The translations under genes were made by a program, and so were the position numbers. 64,000 nucleotides of DNA, from assembly GCA_036268995.1 (NCBI GenBank), contig DATATB010000163.1, positions 1-64,000 on the forward strand. The letters run 5' to 3'. The stretch comes from DATATB01 sp036268995 (lineage in GTDB: Bacteria; Planctomycetota; Planctomycetia; Pirellulales; PNKZ01). Below, piece by piece: positions 1-8,724 of this stretch (positions within the stretch are counted from its first letter, which is position 1; the number at the start of each line of letters is the position of its first letter). Under the pieces are notes generated by a model. The model did not search any database, was not told the origin of the DNA, and saw only the letters and a program-made list of their open reading frames with translations.

Positions 1-444
1 GCTTCGGTCGTCGCGCGGCAGCTTGGGATGGAAAAAATCGTGCCCGACGACCTGGCAGCACGCGCCGAGCCCGCCGAGCGGGCGTTTCGCGATTGGTCTG
101 CCGATCGGCGCAAGGATGCCGACCTGGCTGGCGATCTGCGGATGATGGTGCCCGTCTATATCGATCCGGCCAACGGGCGCATCAAGGTCTGGGTCTTGCT
201 CGGCTGGACCCAGCAAGACTGCGAGATTGCCTTCGCCAAGGAGCCGAAGGCGATTGCCACCGATGCGTCGGGAAAACCGCTCGATTCGGAGCAATACAAC
301 GTGTTCTGGTCGAGTTCGTCGCAGACGCTAGCCACGCCGGTTGTCGCCGAGGTGTACGTCACGCAACTGCTCAATCGCGACGAATTCCGCAAGCATTGCG
401 ACGCGTACTGGACGCCGGCCGCGATCCTGGCGAACTTGAAGTAG
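1..444 (+). CDS. Hypothetical protein, C-terminal part only (5' end outside window)
   Basis: The frame is open from base 1 to the TAG at 442-444, and an internal Met lies at base 28, so the gene starts left of the window and only about 147 codons are visible. The visible part has a soluble, mixed alpha/beta look, with a stretch containing VPVYIDPANGRIKVWVLLGW and a later WSSSSQTLATPVVAEVYV. There is no membrane segment and no motif I recognise. The next gene on the same strand is 666 bases away, and a GTCCGTTGTCCGT-type repeat starts 7 bases after the stop, so it is probably the last gene of its unit. I give no function. Confidence 0.7.
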   Translation, partial: ASVVARQLGMEKIVPDDLAARAEPAERAFRDWSADRRKDADLAGDLRMMVPVYIDPANGRIKVWVLLGWTQQDCEIAFAKEPKAIATDASGKPLDSEQYNVFWSSSSQTLATPVVAEVYVTQLLNRDEFRKHCDAYWTPAAILANLK

Positions 445-450
445 CGTGCG

Positions 451-472
451 GTCCGTTGTCCGTTGTCCGTGG
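451..472 (+). repeat. GTCCGTTGTCCGT intergenic repeat
   Basis: Three tandem GTCCGTT/GTCCGTG units. The same phrase recurs at 20331-20343 and, reversed (ACGGACAAC), at 20374-20382. It probably belongs to a dispersed intergenic repeat family of this genome. Confidence 0.5.
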
Positions 473-497
473 ATGATGCGCTTAGGCGCAAAAAAAT

Positions 498-541
498 AGC
501 CTCGCCGCAAGGGAGGTTTGTAACTCCCCTGCGGCCAGGCT
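498..541. terminator. Strong hairpin downstream of partial gene
   Basis: Arms of 18 bases (498-515 and 524-541) pair with two mismatches around the loop GTTTGTAA. Read on the minus strand the hairpin is followed by ATTTTTTT, which is terminator-like. Read on the plus strand no T tract follows. It lies 54 bases after the stop of the partial gene, so it may cap that transcript or be a repeat element. Confidence 0.45.
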
Positions 542-1110
542 AGCGGGCAACCGTGCCCCTTGTTCGGCAGTCATAGCCGAGGATGGATCGGGCTATCGTA
601 GCCGCGATTGAGGAGCACTTTAACAATCGCGCGGTGGTCGCACAATCGAAAATTTTCGTTTGGTTAGAAAGAATTCAGCCCCCTGATCGGTGCTCGAATC
701 CTGTCGGCGACGGCGGACGATTGCTAGCTGCCGCCGAGCCGGCAAACGAGCGTGTTTGGGCGCTGGCTCGTAACGGCTTTTCGGGTCGCACGCGAAAAAG
801 GAGGCGAAAAGTTTCTTTTTGCCCCCTGCCGTGGTAGATTCGAGAGTAGGCGGTCGAAGCGCGTCGCCGACGTGGTTTTCTCGAACCGCCCACCGCATAC
901 CGCGTAGGGCTTGCAGTTGGTTGGAGCGTTGCGGCGCAGCCGGTAAGGCTGTCCGAATCGCGCCCGGCGAAGCACGATCCTTCGCCGCGCTTACCCCGCG
1001 ATCCAGACCTGCTTTACTTCGGCTCGTCCGCCGCAAATGGCTTTGCTGGCGGTGACACGAGCAAAATCTTGCCACCGCCAGATACCCTCTGCCAGCATGG
1101 AGGGACAGGC

Positions 1111-1575
1111 GTGGATATTGAGCTGCAACTCACGACCGACACGGTCGATCAGGCGGCCCCGCACCGGCCGCTGTGCGTCGAGCCCCAGGCTTCGATCCGC
1201 GAAGTCTTCACGCTGCTGAAGGACAACGGCGCCGGGGCGGTGCTCGTGTGTTCCCGCGGCCGCCTGGCCGGCATCTTTACTGAGCGCGACGCGCTGGGCG
1301 TCATGCAGCGTCGCGACGATTTGGACGCGCCGATCGAAACGGTGATGATCCCAGCGCCCGTCGTACTGCGCGCCGATGCTAGCGTGGCCTCCGCCATCTT
1401 GCGCATGTCGTCCGGCGGCTATCGCCGGCTGCCGCTGGTGGACGTCAAGGGTCAGCCGCTGGGCATCCTGGAAGTGGCTGGCATCGTCCACTACCTGGTC
1501 GAGCATTTTCCCAAAACGATCTACAACCTGCCGCCCGTGGCGCATCCGGTGATTCACGATCGCGAGGGGCCCTAA
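1111..1575 (+). CDS. Two-CBS-domain protein
   Basis: About 154 aa made almost entirely of a CBS pair, the usual adenosine-nucleotide sensing module. CBS1 is near residues 15-65 (VEPQASIREVFTLLKDNGAGAVLV ends with GIFTERDALG, the conserved GI-x-T/S-E-RD signature). CBS2 is near 75-130 (MIPAPVVLRADASVASAILRMSSGGYRRLPLVD). I chose GTG at 1111 because GGAGGG sits 6 bases upstream; the frame is also open from a TTG at 1069. It lies 89 bases before the ferredoxin oxidoreductase genes on the same strand, and a second CBS protein lies just after them. This suggests, by inference only, that the pair senses energy charge for that enzyme. No enzyme domain is attached. Confidence 0.85.
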   Translation: MDIELQLTTDTVDQAAPHRPLCVEPQASIREVFTLLKDNGAGAVLVCSRGRLAGIFTERDALGVMQRRDDLDAPIETVMIPAPVVLRADASVASAILRMSSGGYRRLPLVDVKGQPLGILEVAGIVHYLVEHFPKTIYNLPPVAHPVIHDREGP

Positions 1576-1664
1576 AGCGCACGCACGGCCCGTCGGCGTT
1601 GCACCGCCACGCAGCACACCTTCCGTCACGCCACCCTAGCTTTTGAGTTGAAACGAAACACCGA

Positions 1665-3512
1665 ATGGCTACCGCAGAACCCAAACCGATTATCGAACTC
1701 GCGCAGGCCACCGTCCGTTTTTGCGGCGACTCGGGCGATGGCATGCAACTGGCCGGCACGCAATTGACCAACACCTCGGCGCTGGCCGGCAATGACGTGG
1801 CCACGTTTCCCGATTTTCCGGCCGAGATTCGCGCGCCGCGCGGCACCAAGGCCGGCGTCAGCGGCTTTCAGATCCATTTCGCCAGCAAGGAAATCTTCAC
1901 GCCCGGCGACCAGGTCGACGCGCTGGTGGCGATGAACCCGGCGGCGCTGGCCACGAATCTGGCCGACCTGGTCAATGGCGGCATTCTGATCGTCAACGAA
2001 GACGCGTTCGAAGACAAAAGCCTCAAGCAGGCCGGCTACGCGACCAATCCGCTGGAAGACGGCAGCCTGGCCGCGTATCAACTGTTCAAGATCGACATGA
2101 CGCGGCTCACGCGCCTGGCCGTCGCCGAGCAAGACCTGGGCGTCAAGGAAAGCGATCGCTGCCGAAACTTTTATGCGATGGGGCTGGTCTTCTGGCTCTA
2201 CGACCGTTCGCTCGAGCCGACGCTGCGCTACATCGCGGACAAGTTCGGCAAGCGCCCGGAAATCGCCGAAGCCAATCGCCGCGCGCTGCGCGCCGGCTAC
2301 AACTACGGCGAAACGGTCGAAGCCTTTGCCAGCCATTTTCGCGTCTCGAAGGCCACGCTGCCCGGCGGCCTGTACCGCAATGTGACGGGCAACGAGGCCA
2401 TGGCCTGGGGCCTGATCGCCGCCGCCCGCACCAGCGGTTGCGAGCTGTTTCTGGGCAGTTACCCCATCACCCCGGCCAGCGACATCCTGCACGAACTGGC
2501 GAAACACAAGAATTTTGGCGTGCGCACCTTCCAGGCCGAAGACGAAATCGCGGCCATCACCTCCGCCATCGGCGCGAGCTTCAGCGGAGCCATGGCCGTG
2601 ACCACCTCCAGCGGGCCAGGAATCGCGCTCAAGCAAGAGGCGATGGGCCTGGCCGTGATGACCGAGTTGCCGCTAATCGTGATCAACGTACAGCGCGGCG
2701 GCCCCAGCACGGGATTGCCGACGAAGACCGAGCAGGCCGATCTGCTGCAAGCCATGTGCGGGCGCAACGGCGAATGCCCGATGCCCGTCATTGCGGCCCG
2801 CAGCCCGGCCGATTGCTTCGACACGGCGCGCGAGGCCTGGCGGATCGCCACGCGTTACATGACGCCCGTGATGCTGCTTAGCGACGGCTACATTGCCAAC
2901 GGCTCGGAGCCGTGGCGCATTCCCGACGCGGCGACACTCGAGCCGATCGAAGTCACGCATCCCGAGCCCACCAGCAATGGCGACGTGTTCCATCCCTACG
3001 AACGCGACGAGCGGCTGGCCCGGCCCTGGGCCATACCCGGCACGCCCAAGCTGATGCACCGCATCGGCGGGCTCGAGAAGCAGGACATCACCGGCAACGT
3101 TAACTACGAGCCGGAAAACCATCAGCACATGGTCGAGACCCGGGCCCGCAAGGTTTCGGGCATCGCCAACGACATTCCGCTGCAAGACGTGTTTGGTCCC
3201 GAGACTGGCCGATTGCTGGTCCTGAGTTGGGGCGGCACGTTCGGAGCTTGCCGCACGGCCGTGGGCGATTGCATCGAGATGGGCGATTCGGTGGCGCACG
3301 CCCATCTGCGTTATCTCAATCCCTGGCCGAAAAACCTGGGCGAACTGCTCAGCCGCTACAACCAAGTGCTGATTCCCGAGTTGAACATGGGGCAACTGCG
3401 TCTGCTGGTGCGGGCCGCTTACCTGGTCGATGCCGTGGGGCTGAACAAGGTCAAGGGCAAGCCGTTCTGCGTAACGGAAATCGTGGCCAAGATTCGCGAG
3501 ATGCTGAAATAA
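1665..3512 (+). CDS. korA: 2-oxoglutarate:ferredoxin oxidoreductase, fused gamma-alpha subunit
   Basis: 615 aa. The N-terminal part (about residues 13-190) is the gamma domain: VRFCGDSGDGMQLAG, then DFPAEIRAPRGTKAGVSGFQIH and the VDALVAMNPAALATNL segment typical of CoA-binding gamma chains. From about 240 the pyrimidine-binding alpha domain follows (GNEAMAWGLIAAA, SYPITPASDIL at 265-275, the AEDEIAAITSAIGAS and SSGPGIALKQEA signatures, QRGGPSTGLPTKTEQ). A transketolase-C-like end follows (LLVLSWGGTFGACRTAV). Together with KorB it would oxidatively decarboxylate a 2-oxoacid to acyl-CoA and reduced ferredoxin, or run in reverse. 2-oxoglutarate is the likely substrate from the fused gamma-alpha layout, but pyruvate or branched acids cannot be excluded. 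KorB follows after 82 bases. Confidence 0.93.
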   Translation: MATAEPKPIIELAQATVRFCGDSGDGMQLAGTQLTNTSALAGNDVATFPDFPAEIRAPRGTKAGVSGFQIHFASKEIFTPGDQVDALVAMNPAALATNLADLVNGGILIVNEDAFEDKSLKQAGYATNPLEDGSLAAYQLFKIDMTRLTRLAVAEQDLGVKESDRCRNFYAMGLVFWLYDRSLEPTLRYIADKFGKRPEIAEANRRALRAGYNYGETVEAFASHFRVSKATLPGGLYRNVTGNEAMAWGLIAAARTSGCELFLGSYPITPASDILHELAKHKNFGVRTFQAEDEIAAITSAIGASFSGAMAVTTSSGPGIALKQEAMGLAVMTELPLIVINVQRGGPSTGLPTKTEQADLLQAMCGRNGECPMPVIAARSPADCFDTAREAWRIATRYMTPVMLLSDGYIANGSEPWRIPDAATLEPIEVTHPEPTSNGDVFHPYERDERLARPWAIPGTPKLMHRIGGLEKQDITGNVNYEPENHQHMVETRARKVSGIANDIPLQDVFGPETGRLLVLSWGGTFGACRTAVGDCIEMGDSVAHAHLRYLNPWPKNLGELLSRYNQVLIPELNMGQLRLLVRAAYLVDAVGLNKVKGKPFCVTEIVAKIREMLK

Positions 3513-3528
3513 AAGTGGGCGATCCATC

Positions 3529-3553
3529 AAGCCGCGACCACCGGTCGCGGCTT
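3529..3553 (+). repeat. Perfect hairpin between korA and korB
   Basis: Eleven-base arms (3529-3539, AAGCCGCGACC; 3543-3553) pair perfectly across a three-base loop. The hairpin lies in the 82-base gap between the oxidoreductase subunit genes. No T run follows, so it is more likely an mRNA-processing or stability structure, or a repeat, than a full terminator. A diverged relative sits at 18471-18494. Confidence 0.55.
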
Positions 3554-3594
3554 TATGAAACTTATGTGTTGTATACGAAAGGGCGGTTCAAGAC

Positions 3595-4635
3595 ATGTCG
3601 GTTGAAGCTTCGTCCCTCCCGGTGCTCACGAGCGCCGATTTTGCCAGCGATCAGGATGTGCGTTGGTGTCCCGGCTGCGGCGATTACTCGATTCTCGCGC
3701 AGATGAAAAAAGTGCTGCCCACGCTCGGCGTGCCGCCCGAGCGCATGGTGTTCGTCTCCGGCATCGGCTGCTCGAGCCGCTTTCCGTATTACATGAACAC
3801 CTACGGCATCCACTCGATCCACGGCCGCGCGCCGGCTATCGCCACGGGCATCAAGGCCTGCCGGCCAGATCTATCGGTGTGGGTCATCACCGGCGACGGC
3901 GACGCGCTGAGCATCGGCGGCAATCACCTGATCCACTGCATCCGCCGCAACCTCGATATCAACATCGTGCTGTTCAACAACCGCATCTACGGTCTCACCA
4001 AGGGGCAGTACTCGCCCACCTCGCCGCTGGGCAAGGTGACCAAGAGCACGCCGATGGGCACGATCGACAATCCGCTCTACCCGCTGTCGATCGCCATCGG
4101 TTGCGAAGCCACGTTCGTGGCCCGCTCGATCGACACCAACATCAAGCACCTGGCGATGGTGCTCAAGCGGGCGGCCGAGCATCGCGGGATTTCGTTCGTC
4201 GAGGTGTACCAGAACTGCAATGTGTTCAACGACGGCGCGTTCGACTACGCCACCGATCGCGAGACCAAGGCCGACACCACGCTGGAACTCGAGCACGGCC
4301 GGCCGCTGGTATTTGGCAAGAACCGCGACCGCGGCATTCGCCTGAACGGCATGAACCCCGAAGTGGTCACGCTGGGCAAAGGCGTCAGCGAGGACGACCT
4401 GCTGTTTCACGATGAGAAACTGCCGGAGCCGAGCCTGGCGTACTTCCTCAGCCGCATGCGCTATCCGGAATTTCCCGAACCGATCGGCGTCTTTCGCGAC
4501 GTCGACCGGCCGCGCTACGAAGAACTGCTCAACGAGCAGATTGTCGAGAGCCGCCGTGCCCGCGGTCCGGGCGATTTGCAAAAGCTCTTCCAGGGCGGAG
4601 AAACGTGGACGGTGGGGGAAGTGAAAAGCGAATAG
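3595..4635 (+). CDS. korB: 2-oxoglutarate:ferredoxin oxidoreductase, beta subunit
   Basis: 346 aa, the thiamine-diphosphate subunit. Visible signatures are WCPGCGDYSIL (residues 24-34), SGIGCSSRFPYY (55-66), the Mg/ThDP motif GDGDALSIGGN (100-110) ending in the NN pair (128-129), and GLTKGQYSPTSP. There is no ferredoxin-type four-cysteine cluster, so external ferredoxin must take the electrons, as is usual for two-subunit enzymes of this family. The C-terminal third (about 250-346) carries a conserved-looking FHDEKLPEPSLAYFLSRM segment. It pairs with the upstream gamma-alpha gene. The final residues VKSE lie inside a short GTGAAAAG tandem repeat (4620-4652) that runs into the intergenic space. 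Confidence 0.93.
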   Translation: MSVEASSLPVLTSADFASDQDVRWCPGCGDYSILAQMKKVLPTLGVPPERMVFVSGIGCSSRFPYYMNTYGIHSIHGRAPAIATGIKACRPDLSVWVITGDGDALSIGGNHLIHCIRRNLDINIVLFNNRIYGLTKGQYSPTSPLGKVTKSTPMGTIDNPLYPLSIAIGCEATFVARSIDTNIKHLAMVLKRAAEHRGISFVEVYQNCNVFNDGAFDYATDRETKADTTLELEHGRPLVFGKNRDRGIRLNGMNPEVVTLGKGVSEDDLLFHDEKLPEPSLAYFLSRMRYPEFPEPIGVFRDVDRPRYEELLNEQIVESRRARGPGDLQKLFQGGETWTVGEVKSE

Positions 4636-4697
4636 TGAAAAGTGAAAAGTGACGGAATGAAACTACTGCGCTTGCGCATCTATGAGGGGGCCTAAGC

Positions 4698-5219
4698 ATG
4701 GTGCATTGTCCTTTTTGCGGTCATGAGAATATTGACGGCGAGGATAGCTGTCAGCAGTGTCAACAGCCGTTGGAGTTTCTCTCCAAGCCGCAGACGCACA
4801 CTGGGCTGGAGCGCAGCCTGCTGAAGGATCGGGTGTTTGCGCTCGCGCCGCGGCAGCCGATCACGGTGCCGCCCGACACGCCGGTGCGCGACGTGCTGGA
4901 CATGCTGGTGTCGCATTCCATCGGCTGCGTCGTGATCACCGACGGCGACGAGCCGGTGGGCATTTTCAGCGAGCGTGATGCCCTGCACCGCCTCAACGTC
5001 GACGCCGCCGCGATGGAAGACGCGCCGATCGCGGAATTCATGACGGCCAACCCCGAGACGGTCGAGGCCGACGCCCGCATCGCCTTCGCCTTGCACAAGA
5101 TGGACATCGGCGGCTATCGCCACATGCCCGTCGTTAGCGAAGGCCGCGTGGTCGGCGTGATCAGCATCCGCGACGTGCTCGACTACATCACGGCCAACCT
5201 GCTGGCGACAAGCGAGTGA
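4698..5219 (+). CDS. Zinc-ribbon plus CBS-pair protein
   Basis: 173 aa. A short N-terminal zinc ribbon (C4-x2-C7 and C18-x2-C21) is followed by a CBS pair. CBS1 covers about residues 50-105 (PITVPPDTPVRDVLDMLVSHSIGCVVITDGD with the GIFSERDALHRL signature) and CBS2 about 112-168 (MTANPETVEADARIAFALHKMDIGGYRHMPVV...GVISIRDVLDYI). GAGGGGG lies about 8 bases before the ATG. It follows korB by 62 bases and resembles the CBS protein on the other side of the pair, but adds the ribbon. Role inferred: an adenylate-sensing partner, perhaps of the oxidoreductase; the ribbon may mediate protein or nucleic-acid contact. Confidence 0.85.
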   Translation: MVHCPFCGHENIDGEDSCQQCQQPLEFLSKPQTHTGLERSLLKDRVFALAPRQPITVPPDTPVRDVLDMLVSHSIGCVVITDGDEPVGIFSERDALHRLNVDAAAMEDAPIAEFMTANPETVEADARIAFALHKMDIGGYRHMPVVSEGRVVGVISIRDVLDYITANLLATSE

Positions 5220-5226
5220 CGGAAAT

Positions 5227-5339
5227 GATGAAGTAGGAATGCGGAATGATGAATGACGAAGAGGTGCCAAGGACGCCCCGCGACGAGCCGCTTCTGAGTC
5301 TTCGTTCCCCCATTCATCCTTCCGGGTTCCTACTTCAGC
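5227..5339. repeat. Long imperfect inverted repeat ahead of the aminopeptidase gene
   Basis: Outer arms 5227-5255 and 5311-5339 match in 25 of 29 positions when folded. An inner ACGAAGA/TCTTCGT stem adds to it. The element ends 11 bases before the aminopeptidase ATG. The phrase GGAATGATGAATGACGAAG within it recurs, degenerate, near 6474-6515 and 25694-25735, which points to a dispersed intergenic repeat. Confidence 0.6.
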
Positions 5340-5350
5340 ATTGAATTCCC

Positions 5351-6466
5351 ATGTCCGATCCACGCCTGCTGCGATTGGCCGAAATTCTGATCGATCATAG
5401 CTGCCAGTTAACTACCGGCGAAAAGGTGTTGATCGAGGCCTATGACTTGCCCGATCCGACGCTCGTCTGCCGGCTGGTGGAATTGGCCGCCGCACGCGGG
5501 GCGCATCCGCTGGTGACGCTAAAGAGCAACACCGTGCTGCGCGCCTTGTATCGCCATGGCAACGCGACGAACCTGGCCTTGGCGGGCGAACTGGAGCGCA
5601 CGCGGATGCAGCAGATGGATGCCTACATCGGCATCCGCGGCGCGGCCAATAGCAGCCAGTTTGCCGATGTGCCGCCGGCCAAGATGGACTTGTACCAGCA
5701 GCACTGGTGGCACCCGGTGCACACCCAAGTGCGCGTGCCGCATACCCGCTGGGTCGTGCTCCGCTATCCCACGGACGCCATGGCCCAGGCGGCCGACATG
5801 AGCAGCGAAGGCTTTGCGGATTTTTACTTCGACGTCTGCACGGCCGACTACGCGCGCATGGCCAAGGACCAGGAGCCGCTGGTGCGGCGGATGGCAGCGG
5901 CCGATCGGGTGCGAATCGTGGCTCCCGGCACCAAGCTGGAGTTCTCGATCAAGGGCATGGACGTACGCCCCTGTCACGGGCAACGCAATATTCCCGACGG
6001 CGAGGTGTTTACCGCTCCGATCCGCAACAGCTTAAACGGCGTGATCCGCTACAACGCCCCCTCGCGCTACCAGGGCACGGTGTTTCAAGGCATCGAGCTG
6101 GAATTTCGCGAGGGCAAGATCGTGCGTGCCGCCAGTTCCAATCAGACCGAAGCGCTGAATCGCATTCTCGACGCCGACGAGGGTGCCCGCTATATCGGCG
6201 AATGGTCGATCGGCTGCAACAACAAGATCCGTCGCCCGATGCTCGACACGCTGTTCGACGAGAAGATCGGCGGCTCGATGCACCTCACGCCGGGCAACGC
6301 CTACGACGACTGCGACAACGGCAATCGCAGCCGCATCCACTGGGACCTGGTGCTGATCCAGACGCCCGAGTACGGCGGCGGCGAGATCTGGTTCGACAGT
6401 GAGCTGATCCGTCGCGACGGCCGCTTCCTCCCCGCCGACCTGCACCCACTGAACCAGGGGCTGTGA
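5351..6466 (+). CDS. M29-family metallo-aminopeptidase
   Basis: 371 aa, the usual length of M29 (AmpS/PepS/AP-T) aminopeptidases, which are cytoplasmic two-metal enzymes that remove N-terminal residues from peptides. The N-terminal domain has LRLAEILIDHSCQLTTGEKVLIEAYDLP, the typical family opening. The metal-binding C-terminal part shows GIELEFREGKIV, IGEWSIGCNNKI, HLTPGNAYDD and the RIHWDLVLI segment, whose His and Asp fit the last metal ligands of the family. No signal peptide. It may be the last gene of the CBS/kor/CBS group, although the inverted repeat before it could separate transcripts. The downstream OPT peptide transporter, convergent, is a plausible metabolic partner. Confidence 0.9.
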   Translation: MSDPRLLRLAEILIDHSCQLTTGEKVLIEAYDLPDPTLVCRLVELAAARGAHPLVTLKSNTVLRALYRHGNATNLALAGELERTRMQQMDAYIGIRGAANSSQFADVPPAKMDLYQQHWWHPVHTQVRVPHTRWVVLRYPTDAMAQAADMSSEGFADFYFDVCTADYARMAKDQEPLVRRMAAADRVRIVAPGTKLEFSIKGMDVRPCHGQRNIPDGEVFTAPIRNSLNGVIRYNAPSRYQGTVFQGIELEFREGKIVRAASSNQTEALNRILDADEGARYIGEWSIGCNNKIRRPMLDTLFDEKIGGSMHLTPGNAYDDCDNGNRSRIHWDLVLIQTPEYGGGEIWFDSELIRRDGRFLPADLHPLNQGL

Positions 6467-6521
6467 GAAAATTCGGAAGGATGAATGCTGAATGATGACT
6501 AGCGCTGACGAAGAGGGAATT

Positions 6522-6597
6522 GACCACGGATTTCACTGATAACACGGATGAAAACGAAGGATTTTTAATATCCGTGTCATCCGTGAAATCCGTGGTC
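6522..6597. terminator. 28-base imperfect inverted repeat in convergent junction
   Basis: Arms 6522-6549 and 6570-6597 pair with two mismatches around a 20-base loop. They are built of CACGGAT/ATCCGTG units, a repeat style common in planctomycete and related intergenic DNA. It lies between the convergent aminopeptidase and OPT genes and is well placed to act as a bidirectional terminator. No clean T tract flanks it. Confidence 0.55.
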
Positions 6598-6630
6598 ACT
6601 CTCTCTTTTTTCAGCCGCCTGTCATGCGCC

Positions 6631-8724
6631 TTAGAAGAGTGCGCTCACGAAGTGGTGCAGCTCCGTGTAGAGGCCAGGCGCTTCTTGCCAGAGAAGGATG
6701 GCGACGGCCATCAGCGATTCGCCGGCAATCAGCCCGGATGAGACGGGCACGACGTATTTTTCGGCCATCGCGGGGCTGACTTTGGATAGCACCCAGGCGA
6801 CGAGGGCCCCCAGGAACATCGAGATCGAATTGAATGCCGGGATGACACCGGCAATGCCCAGGCCCGTGACCGACGGGATCCATTTGCGCGCGCCTGGCGG
6901 ACTGAACTCCTCGGCCAGCGTCAGCAGGATGCCGATCACGGCGCCGATGGCCATGGCAATCATGGCCGACTGATTCAGCGTTTTCTTCTCTTTTGCGGCT
7001 GGCTTGGCTGGTTCTGCCGATAATTGCGGCGTCTGCGCTTTCGACGGGATCGAGGGCGCGGAAGCGGGAGCCGGTTTACTGCCCGGTACGTTGGCGTCGG
7101 GCTGCCGCTGGTCGCCGCCGAAAGTTTGGGCAATCATTTCCGCCACGCCCTGCCAGACTTTGGCGGCCGGCGCCGGCAATTCTTCCGTGCCCAGCTTCGA
7201 GGGTTGCGCGACAATCAAGTACACCGGCACGCAGACCAGCGTTCCGGCCAGCACGCCGAACAATTGCGAGATCGTCTGTTTGCGCGGATTGCCGCCCAGC
7301 AAGTAGCCGCTTTTGAGATCCGTGAGCAGATCGGCCGAATGGGCGGACGCACCGGCCGTGATCGACGCGGTCATCAGGTTGGTGGTGATGCTCGTGGGGG
7401 CGATAAATCCGTACATCAATTGCGTGATCTTGCCCATCGCACCGACAGGCGTGACATCGGTTTCACCCGTGGCCCGGGCAGCGACGATCGAGAGTACAAA
7501 CGTCACCAGCACGGCAAGAATGCCCATCCACCAGGTGATGCCGAAACAGAAGTGGCCCAGCAGCACGCACGCAGTGCCGGAGACGAGCGTACCGACCACG
7601 AACCACGAGCCGGGGACTTCGACGTGGGCCAGCGCGTCGTCGCCGCGGGGCTTCGAGCCGAACATGGCTCCCAGTCCGCTGAAGGCCCGCAGCACGGTCC
7701 GCCAGCGAAAGGCGAAGGCCAGCAGGCCGGACGTGACCATCATGGCCGTAGCCGGCCAAAGCGTCCAACCGACGATACTGCGATAACCCGGCTCGACGAT
7801 TTCACGGCTAATCAAGATCGGCGCCAGGACGCCGTAATAGATGGCGGCGCCGATGAGCAGCGAGACGCCGACGCGAATGCCCATGATGGCCCCGGCGGCG
7901 ATCATGATCAGCGAACCTTCGAAGCCGATGGTCAAGTTTTTGAGCAGCTTGTGCCCCAGACCACCGGGGAAGAGTGGGAACTCTCCGGGAAATGCCAGGT
8001 TCGCCAGGAACTTGCCGCCTCGCGCGGCTTGAGCGGCGCCGGTGATATTTCCCGCCCACAGGCAGACACTGGCCCACGCGTCACGCCAAAAAGCCAGAAC
8101 CGCGCCCCCCACGGCTGCCCACATCAGCGAACGGGCTTTGTCCATCGCCTCGTCGCCGGCCGTGTGCATCGATTTGAGCGTCTCGGCCGTGGCGATGCCG
8201 CTGGGAAATGGCAGCTTGTCGATGTTAATGAGCTGCCGCTTGAGCGGAATGGCCATGAACACGCCCAACACCGACACGGCCCCCAGCCAACTCATGATTT
8301 CCCACCACAGCAACTGCCGGCCGGTGGCCATGTACAGGGCCGGCAAGGCCGACACCAGGCCGGCCGACGACATGTAAGCCGCCGCACTGGCGGCGCTGCT
8401 CATGGTGTAGTTTTCGAGCACGGTGAACGGGTCGTTGCGATAGCGCGGCACGATGGCTTCCAAGGCCTTGAAGACGGCATAGGCCACGATGCAGGCCGTG
8501 ATGGTGACGCCCAGGCCCCAGCCGGTTTTCAGCCCCACGTACAGGTTCGAGATGCTCATCACCCCGCCGATCAGCATGCCGGTGACGATCGAGCGGACCG
8601 ACAGTTGCCGGACGTGGTCCCCCTGGTAGACGTTCTCGAGCCACTCGCGCGCGGCGGCTTCCTCGGAATCGGCGGCGGGGACCAGGACTTCGGGTTCGGC
8701 GGGTTCAAGGGGTTCGACGGTCAT
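6631..8724 (-). CDS. OPT-family oligopeptide transporter
   Basis: 697 aa from the ATG at 8724. The frame extends upstream, but the extension is Arg-rich and non-conserved in style, whereas the segment after this Met is a normal acidic N-terminus. Many hydrophobic segments follow, with the OPT hallmarks SIVTGMLIGGVMSISNLYVGLKTGWGLG, YTMSSAASAAAYMSSAGL, LPFPSGIATAETLKSMHT and IAPTSITTNLMTASITAGASAHSADLLTDLKSGYLLG. The family imports oligopeptides or metal chelates by proton symport. A Pro/Ala-rich hydrophilic insert (about residues 560-610) separates the last helices, which end in GLIAGESLMAVAILL. It is transcribed toward the aminopeptidase gene and divergently from the sigma gene. Confidence 0.92.
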   Translation of the reverse strand: MTVEPLEPAEPEVLVPAADSEEAAAREWLENVYQGDHVRQLSVRSIVTGMLIGGVMSISNLYVGLKTGWGLGVTITACIVAYAVFKALEAIVPRYRNDPFTVLENYTMSSAASAAAYMSSAGLVSALPALYMATGRQLLWWEIMSWLGAVSVLGVFMAIPLKRQLINIDKLPFPSGIATAETLKSMHTAGDEAMDKARSLMWAAVGGAVLAFWRDAWASVCLWAGNITGAAQAARGGKFLANLAFPGEFPLFPGGLGHKLLKNLTIGFEGSLIMIAAGAIMGIRVGVSLLIGAAIYYGVLAPILISREIVEPGYRSIVGWTLWPATAMMVTSGLLAFAFRWRTVLRAFSGLGAMFGSKPRGDDALAHVEVPGSWFVVGTLVSGTACVLLGHFCFGITWWMGILAVLVTFVLSIVAARATGETDVTPVGAMGKITQLMYGFIAPTSITTNLMTASITAGASAHSADLLTDLKSGYLLGGNPRKQTISQLFGVLAGTLVCVPVYLIVAQPSKLGTEELPAPAAKVWQGVAEMIAQTFGGDQRQPDANVPGSKPAPASAPSIPSKAQTPQLSAEPAKPAAKEKKTLNQSAMIAMAIGAVIGILLTLAEEFSPPGARKWIPSVTGLGIAGVIPAFNSISMFLGALVAWVLSKVSPAMAEKYVVPVSSGLIAGESLMAVAILLWQEAPGLYTELHHFVSALF

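Larger units (their letters stand above)
445..1110. other. Intergenic region without a convincing gene
   Basis: These 666 bases hold a GTCCGTTGTCCGT repeat (451-472), a strong hairpin (498-541) and otherwise nothing I can name. ORFs on both strands (for example minus 620-1075) encode Arg/Pro-rich low-quality translations without a ribosome site, and I do not accept them. A Shine-Dalgarno-like GGAGGG (1099-1104) at the right end belongs to the following CBS gene. Confidence 0.6.

Noticed and set aside
690..720. GGTGCTCGAATCC phrase resembling a tRNA T-arm
   Set aside because: No matching acceptor, D or anticodon arms can be folded around it.
620..1075. 151-codon minus-strand ORF in the first long gap
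   Set aside because: Low-complexity Arg/Ser-rich translation, no ribosome site, no motif.
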